64,000 bases of DNA from Cryobacterium tepidiphilum (GCF_003716325.1 NZ_RDSR01000005.1:92148-156147); one strand, 5' to 3'; positions 27,069-36,603 are shown, numbered from the stretch's first letter. Numbers and translations: made by a program. Notes: generated by a model not told the origin, from the letters alone.

Positions 27069-28186
27069 TTGGCGGCTCCTTCGTTGAGGGCCGGCGCCGG
27101 ATCGAAGAGCGGCTGGCCGGGCAGTCGGCGCGAGTCGTTGGGAACGGGCGTCGCGTAGGTGTAGTCGAACAGCGTCGACACGTCGGGGAAGGGGCTCTTC
27201 TCGGCGAACTCGGCGGCCTCGGCGACGACCGCCATGACCTCCTCGTCGATCTTCGCGATCTTCTCGTCGTCGAGCACGCCGTCCTTCTTGAGACGGTCGG
27301 CGAACATGTGCACCGGGTCGAGGTCCTTGAGGGCGGCGACCTCGTCGGCCGGGCGGTACTTGGCCGGGTCGACGACCGAGTGGCCGCGCAGGCGCTCCGT
27401 CATGATCTCGAGGAGGAACGGCTTTCCGGCCCGGGCCGAGTCCATGGCCCGCTGCGACGCCTCGGCCACGGCGATCGGGTCGAGCCCATCGACGCGCTCC
27501 GACGGCATGCGGTAGGCGCTGGCGCGCTTGTAGAGGTCGGGCTCAGCGGATGCCTTGTCGACCGTCGTTCCCATGCCCAGCTTGTTGTTGATGATCACGA
27601 ACACGCAGGGGAGGTTCCAGAGCGCCGCGATGTTCAGCGACTCGTGGAAGGCGCCGATGTTTGTGGTGCCGTCACCCATGGTGCAGACCACGACGTCGTC
27701 TTCGCCGCGATAGTCGATGGCGAGGGCGGCGCCGGTCGCCAGGGGGATCTGGCCTCCGACGATGCCGTAGCCACCCAGCATCCGCTTGTCGACGTCGAAC
27801 ATGTGCATCGAGCCGCCCCAGCCCTTGGAGACGCCGTCGGCGCGACCGTAGAGCTCGGCCATGACCTCGTTGGGGTCGATGCCGCGGGCAAGCGCGTAGC
27901 CGTGCTCGCGGTAGTTGGTGAAGAGGTAGTCGGAGTCGCGCATGGCCGACGTGAGGCCGACGACGGCCGCCTCCTCTCCGAGGTTGAGGTGGCAATAGCC
28001 GCCGATCAGCGCCTGGGTGTAGGCGCGTGCTGTCCGTTCCTCGAACCGGCGGATGAGAACCATCTCCCGGTAGAAGTCAAGGAGCTTGGCACTGTCCTGG
28101 ACAGTGTTGGCACCTGACGTCGAGTCTTGTGCAGCGGCGGTCTTTTGCCCCGTCTTTTTGCGTGGCGCCCGCGTCTGTGCGGTCAT
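27065..28186 (-). CDS. 2-oxo acid dehydrogenase E1 alpha subunit (pyruvate/acetoin type)
   Basis: The product has 373 residues from ATG 28186, which follows AAGGGAG; a longer upstream reading is not supported. The thiamine-diphosphate motif is seen as MGDGTTNIGAFHESLNIA, ending in INNKLGMG. The phosphorylation-loop region reads RLRGHSVVDPAKYR. The first about 45 residues are basic and Ser/Thr-rich, an N-terminal extension. It is the first gene of the operon and diverges from a TetR-family gene. The operator at 28241-28262 overlaps the common promoter region. Confidence 0.93.
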   Translation of the reverse strand: MTAQTRAPRKKTGQKTAAAQDSTSGANTVQDSAKLLDFYREMVLIRRFEERTARAYTQALIGGYCHLNLGEEAAVVGLTSAMRDSDYLFTNYREHGYALARGIDPNEVMAELYGRADGVSKGWGGSMHMFDVDKRMLGGYGIVGGQIPLATGAALAIDYRGEDDVVVCTMGDGTTNIGAFHESLNIAALWNLPCVFVIINNKLGMGTTVDKASAEPDLYKRASAYRMPSERVDGLDPIAVAEASQRAMDSARAGKPFLLEIMTERLRGHSVVDPAKYRPADEVAALKDLDPVHMFADRLKKDGVLDDEKIAKIDEEVMAVVAEAAEFAEKSPFPDVSTLFDYTYATPVPNDSRRLPGQPLFDPAPALNEGAAK

Positions 28187-28240
28187 CGGGGACTCCCTTC
28201 GTCGACTCTTGTGGGGTCGCACGTGTCCAAGTATTGATTG

Positions 28241-28262
28241 AATGACACTCGTTAGTATCATT
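28241..28262. promoter_or_regulatory. 22-bp inverted repeat, candidate TetR operator between dehydrogenase operon and regulator
   Basis: AATGACAC and GTATCATT, separated by 6 nt, form an inverted repeat with 7 of 8 positions paired. It lies in an AT-rich island (28226-28269) holding TATCAT and TATATG -10-like boxes. Its position, 55 bp from each start codon, fits repression of both divergent transcripts. Confidence 0.65.
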
Positions 28263-28315
28263 GTATATGTGGGGATGAGATGCAACGCATCCTACGTCCG
28301 ATCGGAGGCCGACGC

Positions 28316-29005
28316 ATGGTGACGAGTGGGGTGACATCTTCTCCCGCCCGCAAACGCGGCCGTCCGACCGCCGCGGAGCGCGTGGAACGGCGGGCGCAGA
28401 TCCTCGATGCCGCGCTTGGCGTGTTCCTCGAGAACGGCTTCGGCAATGCAACGGTCGACCAGCTGGCGGCCGCCTCCCACGTTACCAAGCGCACCATCTA
28501 CAGCTACTTCACCGACAAGGCCGGGGTCTTCAGCGAGATGGTGCAGAGCCTGGCCGTCACGGTCTCCAGCAGCGCCCCCGACGACGACACCCTGGAGACG
28601 CTGGCCACCCGCATCGTCTTCCGCCTGAACTCGGCCGAGCTCATCGGCCTGCACCGGCTCGTCATCGCGGAGTCCACCCGGTTCCCGGAGCTCGCGCGCA
28701 CCCTGCACCAGAACGGTGACGCCCGGCACATCGGCCGCCTGGCCGAGCACATCCGCGCCGAGTTCGGTGAGGCCTACGCCGACCGGGCCCCACAACTGTT
28801 CTCCCTGCTGCTCGGGCAGGGGCACCGCAAGCGGCTGCTCGGCCTGCTGGGGCCGGCGACGCCGGCGGATGCGTCGGAGCACGCCCACGAGGCCCTCACC
28901 CTGGCCGGGCTGTCGCGTCCGGCCACGGTTGCCGGGGCTGCCGCGCCTGCCGACGCCCTTGCGCACGAGTTCTCGCATCCGTTCGCGCACATCCCCGGCG
29001 ACTGA
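28316..29005 (+). CDS. TetR-family repressor of the dehydrogenase operon
   Basis: The product has 229 residues from ATG 28316, which has GGAGG 8 nt upstream. The DNA-binding domain is at about residues 15-65: RRAQILDAALGVFLENGFGNATVDQLAAASHVTKRTIYSYFTDKAGVF, an exact TetR pattern. The C-terminal half is a helical ligand domain resembling the AefR/TetR_C group. The last about 40 residues are Ala/Pro-rich and probably disordered. It diverges from the E1alpha gene and very likely binds the palindrome at 28241-28262. An acyl-CoA or keto acid effector is plausible, but not shown. Confidence 0.92.
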   Translation: MVTSGVTSSPARKRGRPTAAERVERRAQILDAALGVFLENGFGNATVDQLAAASHVTKRTIYSYFTDKAGVFSEMVQSLAVTVSSSAPDDDTLETLATRIVFRLNSAELIGLHRLVIAESTRFPELARTLHQNGDARHIGRLAEHIRAEFGEAYADRAPQLFSLLLGQGHRKRLLGLLGPATPADASEHAHEALTLAGLSRPATVAGAAAPADALAHEFSHPFAHIPGD

Positions 29006-29059
29006 GCCCGCGCCGCCTCCCGGCCCCCCCGCTTTCCCCACCACACCCGGGGCCCGGTT

Positions 29060-29133
29060 CCGTCTTCAGGAGATGGTGCGGTGTGTCGCGAACCGCACGC
29101 CGGAAACACGCGGCGGCGGATGCGCGACACGCC
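29060..29133. repeat. Imperfect palindrome related to the 241-321 element
   Basis: GGTGTGTCGCG (29080-29090) pairs with CGCGACACGCC (29123-29133) at 10 of 11 positions. Upstream, CCGTCTTCAGGAG (29060-29072) matches 11 of 13 bases of the left arm at 241-253. It lies between convergent genes ending at 29005 and 29189, so it may also terminate transcription. Confidence 0.6.
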
Positions 29134-29188
29134 CTCCGCTACGCGCGCGGGGCGGCGCGCTCGGGGCGGGAGGCGCAGCGGGCGCAGG

Positions 29189-29542
29189 TCAGGAGTCGAG
29201 GAGGCGGGCCAGCACGGCGGCCTCGCTGATGTCGGCGCGCTTGGTCGCGGTGAGGAGCGTCACCGGCCCAGCAGCGGCCAGCTCGCGCAGGTGCTGCAGC
29301 GCTGCGGCGCGCTCGGCATCGCCCAGCTCCGTCTCGTAGCGGGCCGCGAACTCCTCGAACCGCTCCGGGTCGTGGCCGTACCACTTCCTCAGCTCCGTCG
29401 ACGGCGCCACCTGTTTGCACCACTCGTCGAGCGCCAGCGTGTTCTTGCTGACGCCCCGCGGCCAGATGCGGTCGACCAGCACGCGGCATCCGTCGGCCGT
29501 CTCGGCCGGATCGTAGGCGCGGCGCACGCGAACAGTCGTCAC
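29189..29542 (-). CDS. DUF488 family protein (YeaO-like)
   Basis: The 117-residue product is a full-length DUF488 protein. It contains VRVRRAYDP, RVLVDRIWPRGVSK, the WCKQVAPSTELRKWYGHDPERFEEFAARY core, and GPVTLLTATKRADISEAAVL near the end. The family is widespread, small, cytoplasmic and of unknown biochemical role, though it has been linked to metal or stress conditions in some bacteria. It stands alone on its strand, convergent with the TetR gene and divergent from glutamate dehydrogenase. Confidence 0.88.
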   Translation of the reverse strand: MTTVRVRRAYDPAETADGCRVLVDRIWPRGVSKNTLALDEWCKQVAPSTELRKWYGHDPERFEEFAARYETELGDAERAAALQHLRELAAAGPVTLLTATKRADISEAAVLARLLDS

Positions 29543-29649
29543 CGGGCGCCCTCCGTTCCTGCCTGTCTCAAACCTAACGCCGCCTCAGCTTGCGGATCGA
29601 GGGTCGCGCGCCACTCCGTATAGTGAGGACGGACCCCACCAACGGATGA

Positions 29650-31008
<1,359 letters not shown>

Positions 31009-31054
31009 CCAGCCGACAGTCCGGCACTCCCGGGCTCTCAGCGCCTTTCCCCGC

Positions 31055-31147
31055 CGCTAACTCCGGAAAAGCGCCCGCGGGTGCGAGGCCCACCGCCAGA
31101 ACGACGCGGCCCGAGGCCGCCCCGGGTAAGAATTTCCGGAGTTGGCG
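31055..31147. repeat. Long-loop palindrome downstream of gdhA
   Basis: CGCTAACTCCGGAAAA (31055-31070) pairs with ATTTCCGGAGTTGGCG (31132-31147) at 14 of 16 positions, with 11 consecutive pairs in the centre. The 61-nt loop is itself GC-rich. The place 47 bp past the stop fits a terminator-like role. Confidence 0.65.
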
Positions 31148-31257
31148 ACCGGGCGCGGGCCGAGAAGCGCTCGGGGAGGGCGCCGCACGGCCCGGGAGCT
31201 TGGAATAATGGGGAGGGGCTCGCTGACCGGCGGGCCGCGAGGCCGGCCAGGAGCAGA

Positions 31258-31998
31258 ATGTCGAGAAACACGCAAGACGCACGGATGTCGTGGCTGCCGT
31301 TCACCCTGGCGGTGGTCAGCCTCGCGGGCAGCGTGCTGTTCGTCCTCATGTTCCTCCTCGAGGTGCCCAACAACGGCCCATACCGGCTCGGCAGCGCCTA
31401 CGAGGTGGTCGCCGCGATCGGGAGTGTGCTCGGCGCCGTGCTGGTCGTGGAGCTCAGCCGCACGGCCTCCCGTTCGCCTGTGGCCTGGGGCCTGGTCATC
31501 CTGCTGGCCGCGGCGCTCATCCTCAACGCCATCTCCGCGCTGCTCTTCGTCTGGCACGGCATCGACCCGGGCCTCTCGATCCTCGGCTCCGCGGTCGTGC
31601 TCCTGCTGCAGGGCGTCTGGATGTTCTGGGTCAACCGGCGCCTGGCGCAGGAGGGCGTGTTCGGGCGGCTCCTCGCCACCTGGGGCTGGCTCATCGGCGC
31701 CGGCCTCGTCGTGGGCCTGCTGCTGGCCGGCATCGGCCTGACCTTGCCGCAACTGTCGATCCCGCAGCTGTTGTTCCTCGCGCCCGGCATCTTCCTCGCC
31801 GGCGGGGTGTGGGCCGTCTGGCCGGTCTGGTATGTGCTGCTCGGCGTCCGCCTGCTCCGCGGTGCCGCGCCTGCCAAGCGCCCGGCGAAACGCCCGGCGA
31901 CAGCGAAGCGCCCGGCGACGTCCAAGCGCTCAGAGCCGGTCAAGCGCGGCACGGCGACGGATGCTGCGGCCAAGCCCCGGGGACGCCGAAAGGCCTAG
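31258..31998 (+). CDS. Membrane protein with basic KRPA-rich tail, function unknown
   Basis: The product has 246 residues from ATG 31258 with AGGAG upstream. Five to six membrane helices lie between about residues 12 and 200. The last about 45 residues form a soluble, strongly basic tail with repeated Lys-Arg-Pro-Ala and Ala-Lys-Pro units. Such Lys/Ala/Pro tails resemble the nucleic-acid- or anionic-lipid-binding tails of some actinobacterial proteins. I do not recognise the family. The gene lies between gdhA and the convergent cardiolipin-synthase-like gene, 18 bp from the latter's end. Confidence 0.75.
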   Translation: MSRNTQDARMSWLPFTLAVVSLAGSVLFVLMFLLEVPNNGPYRLGSAYEVVAAIGSVLGAVLVVELSRTASRSPVAWGLVILLAAALILNAISALLFVWHGIDPGLSILGSAVVLLLQGVWMFWVNRRLAQEGVFGRLLATWGWLIGAGLVVGLLLAGIGLTLPQLSIPQLLFLAPGIFLAGGVWAVWPVWYVLLGVRLLRGAAPAKRPAKRPATAKRPATSKRSEPVKRGTATDAAAKPRGRRKA

Positions 31999-32016
31999 CG
32001 AGTGGCCGGCTGCGGC

Positions 32017-33288
32017 CTACAGCAGCGGTCGCAGCGGCGCGAGCACGGCCTCGCTGAACCGCGCCGCCACATGGCGTGATCCCCATTCCTTCAGTGTGAG
32101 CTCGCGGCAGTTGGAGCTGTCGATCTCGAAGATCCGCTCCAAATCACCGGCGAGGTCGGTGTCGTAGATCTCCATGCCGATCTCGTAGTTTCCGGTGAGG
32201 CTCAGCCGGTCGAGGTTCGCCGTTCCCACGATCGACCATTCACCGTCGATGGTGGCCGTCTTGGCATGGATCATGGCGTTCTCGTAAAGCAGGAGCGAGA
32301 CATCCGCTTTCAGCAGGTCGGTGTAGAAGCCGCGCGATAGCCAGTCGGCGAGCACGTGGTTGGACGTCTCGGGGATGAGCACGCGCACGTCGACACCGCG
32401 CCTGGCGGCGGCGAGGATGGCGTCGAGGATCTGCTGGTCGGGGATGAAGTACGGCGTGGTGATGAAGATGTGCCGGCTGGCGCGATTGATGGCGTCGAGG
32501 TAGACGCCGCGCGTGGGAAAGACCAGATTGGAAGGGATGTTGTTGACCGCTCGGATTCGCGGCTCCCAGAAGTTTGCGGAAATCTCCGGCAGGATCGCCC
32601 GGGTCGCCCGCCCCCATCCGGTCTTGCGGTTGCTGTTCCACATGTTCGCGAAGGCCTGCCGAAGGTCCCACACCGAGGGGCCCATGATCTTCAGGTGCGT
32701 GTCGCGCCACTGCGTCGCGTAGAGCGAACCGATGTTGTAGCCGCCGACGAAGCCGACGCGGTCGTCGACGACGAGCACCTTGCGGTGGTCGAAACCGGTG
32801 CCGCGCACATTGGTGAACAGGATCGACGCCCGGAACACCGGGAAGCGCAGCACGTGCACCGACGGGTGGAAGTCGTAGAACGCCGGCGGCACGACGAGGT
32901 TGGCGAAGCCGTCGTAGATCACGTAGACGTCGACGCCGCGCCGGGCGGCGCCGTTCACCGCGTCGAGGAACTTCTGCCCGACCTCGTCGTTCTTCCAGAT
33001 GTAGGTCTCAAGCAGCACGAGATGTTCGGCTGTCTCGATCTCGTGCAGCATGTCGCGGTAGAGGTCTTCCCCGAAGGTGTACAGCCGCATGTCCGCCCGA
33101 GCGACCTGGCTCTGGAACGTTCCCGGGTGCGGGAAGCGCGTGCGCTTGACGCGCCGATGACGGGTGACGGTATCGATGGTGACCAGGGTCGCGATCACGG
33201 TCGCCTGCACGGCGAAGAACGCGAGGATGCCGCGCTTGACGAGCGTGAACAAGAGATGCTTGAGGCGGTGCACGGCGTGCTGGCTCAT
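32017..33288 (-). CDS. Phospholipase D family protein, cardiolipin-synthase-like
   Basis: The product has 423 residues from ATG 33288 (a TTG two codons upstream is also possible). An N-terminal membrane segment (about residues 18-40) is followed by two PLD domains with complete HKD motifs. The first is GFDHRKVLVVDD and the second MIHAKTATIDG with IVGTANLD downstream. A single membrane anchor and two HKD motifs match bacterial cardiolipin synthases, which join two phosphatidylglycerols. Many actinobacteria use an unrelated CDP-alcohol-type enzyme instead, so the exact lipid reaction is not certain. Confidence 0.88.
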   Translation of the reverse strand: MSQHAVHRLKHLLFTLVKRGILAFFAVQATVIATLVTIDTVTRHRRVKRTRFPHPGTFQSQVARADMRLYTFGEDLYRDMLHEIETAEHLVLLETYIWKNDEVGQKFLDAVNGAARRGVDVYVIYDGFANLVVPPAFYDFHPSVHVLRFPVFRASILFTNVRGTGFDHRKVLVVDDRVGFVGGYNIGSLYATQWRDTHLKIMGPSVWDLRQAFANMWNSNRKTGWGRATRAILPEISANFWEPRIRAVNNIPSNLVFPTRGVYLDAINRASRHIFITTPYFIPDQQILDAILAAARRGVDVRVLIPETSNHVLADWLSRGFYTDLLKADVSLLLYENAMIHAKTATIDGEWSIVGTANLDRLSLTGNYEIGMEIYDTDLAGDLERIFEIDSSNCRELTLKEWGSRHVAARFSEAVLAPLRPLL

Positions 33289-33347
33289 GTGCAAAACCCT
33301 AGTCGGGATGCGGCGGAGCGGTCAGGGGAGGTCTCGTGTTTGCCTCG

Positions 33348-33731
33348 TCACGATTGCTGCCTCTGGCGCGGTGCGAAGCGCGTCTGGTGCCGCTCGATGA
33401 CCGTGCCCGTCGGCCAGCGCATCGCCAACTTCCAGGCTGCGCGTGCGCATTCGAGGGCGCAGTCACTGCAGACGCCCTTGAGGGCGAGGCCGTCGCAGAC
33501 GGCCTCCTGGTACTCCTTCAGTCGCATCGGCAGGTCGGCCACCACCGCGGTCGTCGTGAGTTCGCCGGTTGCGACGCCGCGGAAGGCGATCGAGCACTCG
33601 CAGTCCCACTCGCCGTCATCGGCCACGCCCGTGCAGGGTCCGGCGTCGAAGACGAGCTCGCCTTCGATCGTTCGCGAGAAGTCACCCTCACGCGAGCCCT
33701 GCGTCTTCCTCGTTGCCACCAATACTTTCAT
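33348..33731 (-). CDS. Conserved cysteine-containing protein of unknown function
   Basis: The product has 127 residues from ATG 33731, preceded by an excellent GAGGAGG site. It begins MKVLVATRKTQGSREGDF. It contains several cysteines: one in DAGPCTGV, a pair in WDCECS, and a cluster VCSDCALEC near residue 100. The spacing suggests metal binding or disulfides. It has no signal peptide or membrane segment. I recognise it as a conserved actinobacterial hypothetical protein but can give no function. It lies downstream of the toxin gene on the same strand, but 188 bp away, so it is probably its own transcript. Confidence 0.75.
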   Translation of the reverse strand: MKVLVATRKTQGSREGDFSRTIEGELVFDAGPCTGVADDGEWDCECSIAFRGVATGELTTTAVVADLPMRLKEYQEAVCDGLALKGVCSDCALECARAAWKLAMRWPTGTVIERHQTRFAPRQRQQS

Positions 33732-33919
33732 TCGGTCCTCCTCAGTTGAGATGAGACCGGCACAGCACGCAGGATAAACGCACCCACCGACATCGCGACC
33801 GCGAGGTGTGACGAGCACCGCGGTGGGAGACCGGGAGAAGCAGGTTCGTCCGCTGCTTCCTGTCCGCGACCTGGCCAGCCAGCACTCACGGGTAGGAGCT
33901 GAGCTCGGCACCAGCGGGT

Positions 33920-34342
33920 TCAGAGGACCTCGATGGCGCACAAGGGGCCTGGCGCGCCGGCGATCCGCCTGTCCCGGGTGAGCAGGGTTGCCTGGGTCTG
34001 TTCGGCGAGAGCGACGTAGGCGGCGTCGTAGCTGGACAGATTGCTTCCCAGGTGCCAGGCGCGTTCGGCAAGAACTTCCCAGGGCCACAACTGGATCGGC
34101 AGTTCCAGGAACGCGCTGTGCGCCAGCACCGCCTCGGCGTCTGACAGCAAGCCGGCGTTGCGCCGCCGTCGAAGTACGTTGGCCACCTCGAATGGAAGGA
34201 CGGCGGGCGCCAGCAAGGTGGCGTGTCGCAGCCGTGTGGCAATGGCATCGCCGATCTGGCTGGGATCGATGATGAGCGAGACAGCAGCGGATGCGTCGAC
34301 GACGATCAGCTCGTCGGCGCGCGGACTATCGGCGGTCCGCAT
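33920..34342 (-). CDS. PIN-domain toxin of a FitAB/VapBC-type module
   Basis: The product has 140 residues from ATG 34342, a start that overlaps the antitoxin end by 17 nt. The PIN fold is shown by IVVDASAAVSLI (first catalytic Asp), LPFEVANVLRRR (Glu), and the C-terminal YDAAYVALAEQ and LLTRDRR (Asp residues). PIN toxins are magnesium-dependent ribonucleases that cut tRNA, rRNA or mRNA and are neutralised by the partner. The gene order antitoxin-toxin and the overlap are typical. Confidence 0.88.
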   Translation of the reverse strand: MRTADSPRADELIVVDASAAVSLIIDPSQIGDAIATRLRHATLLAPAVLPFEVANVLRRRRNAGLLSDAEAVLAHSAFLELPIQLWPWEVLAERAWHLGSNLSSYDAAYVALAEQTQATLLTRDRRIAGAPGPLCAIEVL

Positions 34343-34559
34343 CGAGGTCCGCCATGAGGTCGGGTTGGTCGACTGGCGGATAATGAGCGGCGCGAGCGCG
34401 GATTCGCGCCAGCGCCTCAGGGACACTGGGTCGGGCAGCGATAGCGCGAAGCTCGCCGCTCAGATACTCCTGCAACGACTGACCAGCTCGAGCGGCTCGC
34501 GCGGCGAGCTCATCACGGACATCGGCGGGAACCGCGCGGATAGTAATGGAAACGGACAT
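34326..34559 (-). CDS. Ribbon-helix-helix antitoxin (FitA-like)
   Basis: The 77-residue protein starts MSVSITIRAVPADVRDELAARAARAGQS, a ribbon-helix-helix DNA-binding segment of the FitA/VapB type. An Arg/Ala-rich toxin-binding C-terminus follows. It has no Shine-Dalgarno site. A TAAAAT box ends 6 nt before the ATG, suggesting a leaderless mRNA. It should bind the TGCATGCA palindrome upstream and autoregulate the pair. A second, similar pair is at 48778-49433. Confidence 0.87.
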   Translation of the reverse strand: MSVSITIRAVPADVRDELAARAARAGQSLQEYLSGELRAIAARPSVPEALARIRARAAHYPPVDQPDLMADLDADRR

Positions 34560-34565
34560 GACGCT

Positions 34566-34593
34566 ATTTTAGCAGCGGTGCATGCACATTGCA
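34566..34593 (-). promoter_or_regulatory. Promoter and operator of the first toxin-antitoxin pair
   Basis: Read on the minus strand, TGCAATGTGCATGCA (34593-34579) is followed 7 nt later by the -10 box TAAAAT (34571-34566), then 6 nt to the ATG. TGCATGCA is a perfect palindrome. The motif recurs at 48730-48757 before the second module. Confidence 0.6.
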
Positions 34594-34654
34594 GGTTGCC
34601 AGATGCGGAAGGCGTACTGTGTGCCACGAAACGCTTAGACCGGAGGCAGACACC

Positions 34655-35155
34655 ATGTTCCTGAAGTCCCTCGTCGTCACCGGCACCCTCACTGCCGCGG
34701 CCGCCACTGCCGGCTCGCTCGCGACAACCGGCGCCGTGAAGAGCCGCTGGTATCAGACGCTCCGCAAGCCAGCGATCCAGCCCCCGCCCGCGGCGTTCCC
34801 CGTGGTCTGGTCGACGCTCTATGCCGATATCGCCTTGGCATCGGCATCCGTTCTGGCCGACGGCGCGAAGCTGGCGACGGATGCTCCGACACCAGCCGAG
34901 AACCCGGCGCGCGGCTATCTCGGGGCGCTGGCGGTGAACCTTGCCCTCAACGCCGCCTGGTCGTGGTGCTTCTTCCGCATGCGCAATCTGCCGCTGTCTG
35001 TCGGCGTCGCGGGCGGCCTCGCGCTCAGCAGCGTCGGCCTCGCGCGGCGGGCCGGACGCGTGAAGCCGGCCCTCGGTTGGCTGCTCGCGCCGTACGCCGC
35101 CTGGTGCGCGTTCGCGACCGTGCTCTCCGCGCGCGTGGCCGCACTGAACAAGTGA
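34655..35155 (+). CDS. TspO/MBR family membrane protein
   Basis: The product has 166 residues with five membrane helices, the TspO fold. Markers are SRWYQTLRKPAIQPPPAAFPVVWSTLY and NLALNAAWSWCFFRM, both family signatures that line the tetrapyrrole/cholesterol pocket. The start follows CGGAGG. Bacterial TspO proteins bind porphyrins and are linked to stress and tetrapyrrole breakdown. The gene ends 4 bp from the convergent kinase gene. Confidence 0.9.
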   Translation: MFLKSLVVTGTLTAAAATAGSLATTGAVKSRWYQTLRKPAIQPPPAAFPVVWSTLYADIALASASVLADGAKLATDAPTPAENPARGYLGALAVNLALNAAWSWCFFRMRNLPLSVGVAGGLALSSVGLARRAGRVKPALGWLLAPYAAWCAFATVLSARVAALNK

Positions 35156-35159
35156 CGCC

Positions 35160-36560
35160 TCAGGCCTCCGTGATGCGGATGCCTTCCCGGCGCAGCTCCA
35201 GCTGCGCGACGACCAGCGCCGCGATGTCCTCCAGGTTGGCGATGTCGTCCTCGCTCGCGGTTCCCGGCACGATGCCGAGCACGCTGAGGGTGCCGATCGT
35301 GCGCCCGTCCGAGTGCTTCAGGGGCACGCCGACATAGAAACGGATGCCGAGGGGCCCGGTCACGAGGGGGCTGTCCTTCGCGCGCGGGTCGGTGCGGCCG
35401 TCCTCGATCACGATGACGTCGTCGAGGGGAACGATCGAGGAGGAGACGTCCACCTGCCGGGCGATGTCCTCCACCTCGTGCCCGTAGTACGACTTGAGCC
35501 AGAGCCGGTCGTTGTCCACCACGCTCACCACGGCGATGGGCGCAGAGAACAGCCGAGCGGCCAGCGCCGTGGCGCGCTGCAGTGCCTGGTCGGGGATGGC
35601 CTCCAGGATGTCCGGTGCGGGCGGGGCCGGCTGTAGCACGCCGTCCTTGATGAACAGCGGTTCGGTCGGCTCGCGGTGCCGGGCGCTGTCGCTCACCACG
35701 ATCTGCCGTAGCGCGCCGACGAGTTCGCTCCGCACCGGCCGCTCCGCGGGGTTGCGGGCGGTCATCGCGGTGAGGAGTCGGCGCCAGTGGCCGGGCAGAT
35801 CCTCGGGGATGACGGGGTCGCGGGTGAGTCGGGCCATGGCGGATGCGATCACCTGGCCGGGAAACTCGACGCTGCGGGTGAAGCATTCCAGGAGCACCAG
35901 CCCCAGCGCGTAGACATCGGTGGCCGGCCCCACCTCATCGCCCATGGCCTGCTCAGGGCTGAGGTACGCGGCGGTGCCCGTCGTCAGGCCCTGCGCCGTC
36001 ATCCGCTCGATGTCTTCGGAGAGGGCGATGCCGAAGTCGGTGAGCTTGGCGTGGGCGCGCTGCGTGTCGTGGCCGTAGTCCACGAGCAGGATGTTGGACG
36101 GCTTGACGTCGCGGTGGATCACATTGTGCGCGTGGATGTAGTCCAGCGCCTCGGCCATGGCATAGCCGATCTCGCCGACGTGGCGGGCACCGAGCGGCCC
36201 CTGCGCCAGGCGTTGCTGAATCGTCGGGCCGTTCACGAGGGCCATGACGAGGTAGCGGGACTCGCGGCCGCGGCGGTCGGTGTCGGTGCCGGCGTCGAAG
36301 AGGTGCACGAGGCTGTGGTGGTCGAGGCTTGCCAGCACGGCGAGCTCGCTCTCCTGGCGGGGGAGGTCGGCCTTGGCCGGGTGGAAGAGCTTCACGGCGA
36401 CCGGCCGGCCGAGGGCTTCGTCCCGGGCGCGGTACACGGTGGACATGCCGCCGTATCCGATCGGCTCCTCAAGGGCATAGCGACCGCCAAGCACCCTGGC
36501 GGCAACGCCAACCGTGTCAGACACCCTCGCCACCGCTCTCCGGGCTGGTTGTGCACCCAT
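35160..36560 (-). CDS. Soluble serine/threonine kinase fused to a GAF domain
   Basis: The 466-residue protein has a Hanks-type kinase domain at about 25-285, with the glycine loop IGYGGMSTVYRA, VAVKLF lysine, HRDVKPSN catalytic loop, DFG and YLSPEQ. A GAF domain lies at about 315-455 (ALAARLFSAPIAVVSVVDNDRLWLKSYYG). Unlike PknB it has no membrane segment or PASTA repeats. The GAF domain may sense a small ligand or redox state. The ATG at 36560 has no ribosome site and a TATATT box lies too close upstream. A GTG at 36524 with GGTGG nearby is an alternative start. Confidence 0.88.
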   Translation of the reverse strand: MGAQPARRAVARVSDTVGVAARVLGGRYALEEPIGYGGMSTVYRARDEALGRPVAVKLFHPAKADLPRQESELAVLASLDHHSLVHLFDAGTDTDRRGRESRYLVMALVNGPTIQQRLAQGPLGARHVGEIGYAMAEALDYIHAHNVIHRDVKPSNILLVDYGHDTQRAHAKLTDFGIALSEDIERMTAQGLTTGTAAYLSPEQAMGDEVGPATDVYALGLVLLECFTRSVEFPGQVIASAMARLTRDPVIPEDLPGHWRRLLTAMTARNPAERPVRSELVGALRQIVVSDSARHREPTEPLFIKDGVLQPAPPAPDILEAIPDQALQRATALAARLFSAPIAVVSVVDNDRLWLKSYYGHEVEDIARQVDVSSSIVPLDDVIVIEDGRTDPRAKDSPLVTGPLGIRFYVGVPLKHSDGRTIGTLSVLGIVPGTASEDDIANLEDIAALVVAQLELRREGIRITEA

Positions 36561-36583
36561 CGCAAATATAACCCGGGGAACAG

Positions 36584-36603
36584 GGGCACGCGCGCGCGTG
36601 CCC
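36584..36603. repeat. Perfect 20-bp alternating CG palindrome
   Basis: GGGCACGCGCGCGCGTGCCC reads the same on both strands. It lies between the divergent kinase-GAF and permease genes, upstream of both promoters, so it is not a terminator. Alternating CG tracts can form cruciform or left-handed DNA, or be a regulator site. Confidence 0.7.

Noticed and set aside
33780..33919. Hairpin GAAGCAG/CTGCTTC with GGTTCGTCC loop suggesting a tRNA or small RNA
   Set aside because: Only a 7-bp stem. No cloverleaf, promoter or other RNA feature is visible.
36560..36575. Leaderless start of the kinase-GAF gene
   Set aside because: The TATATT box ends only about 4 nt before the ATG, too close for transcription to begin at that codon.
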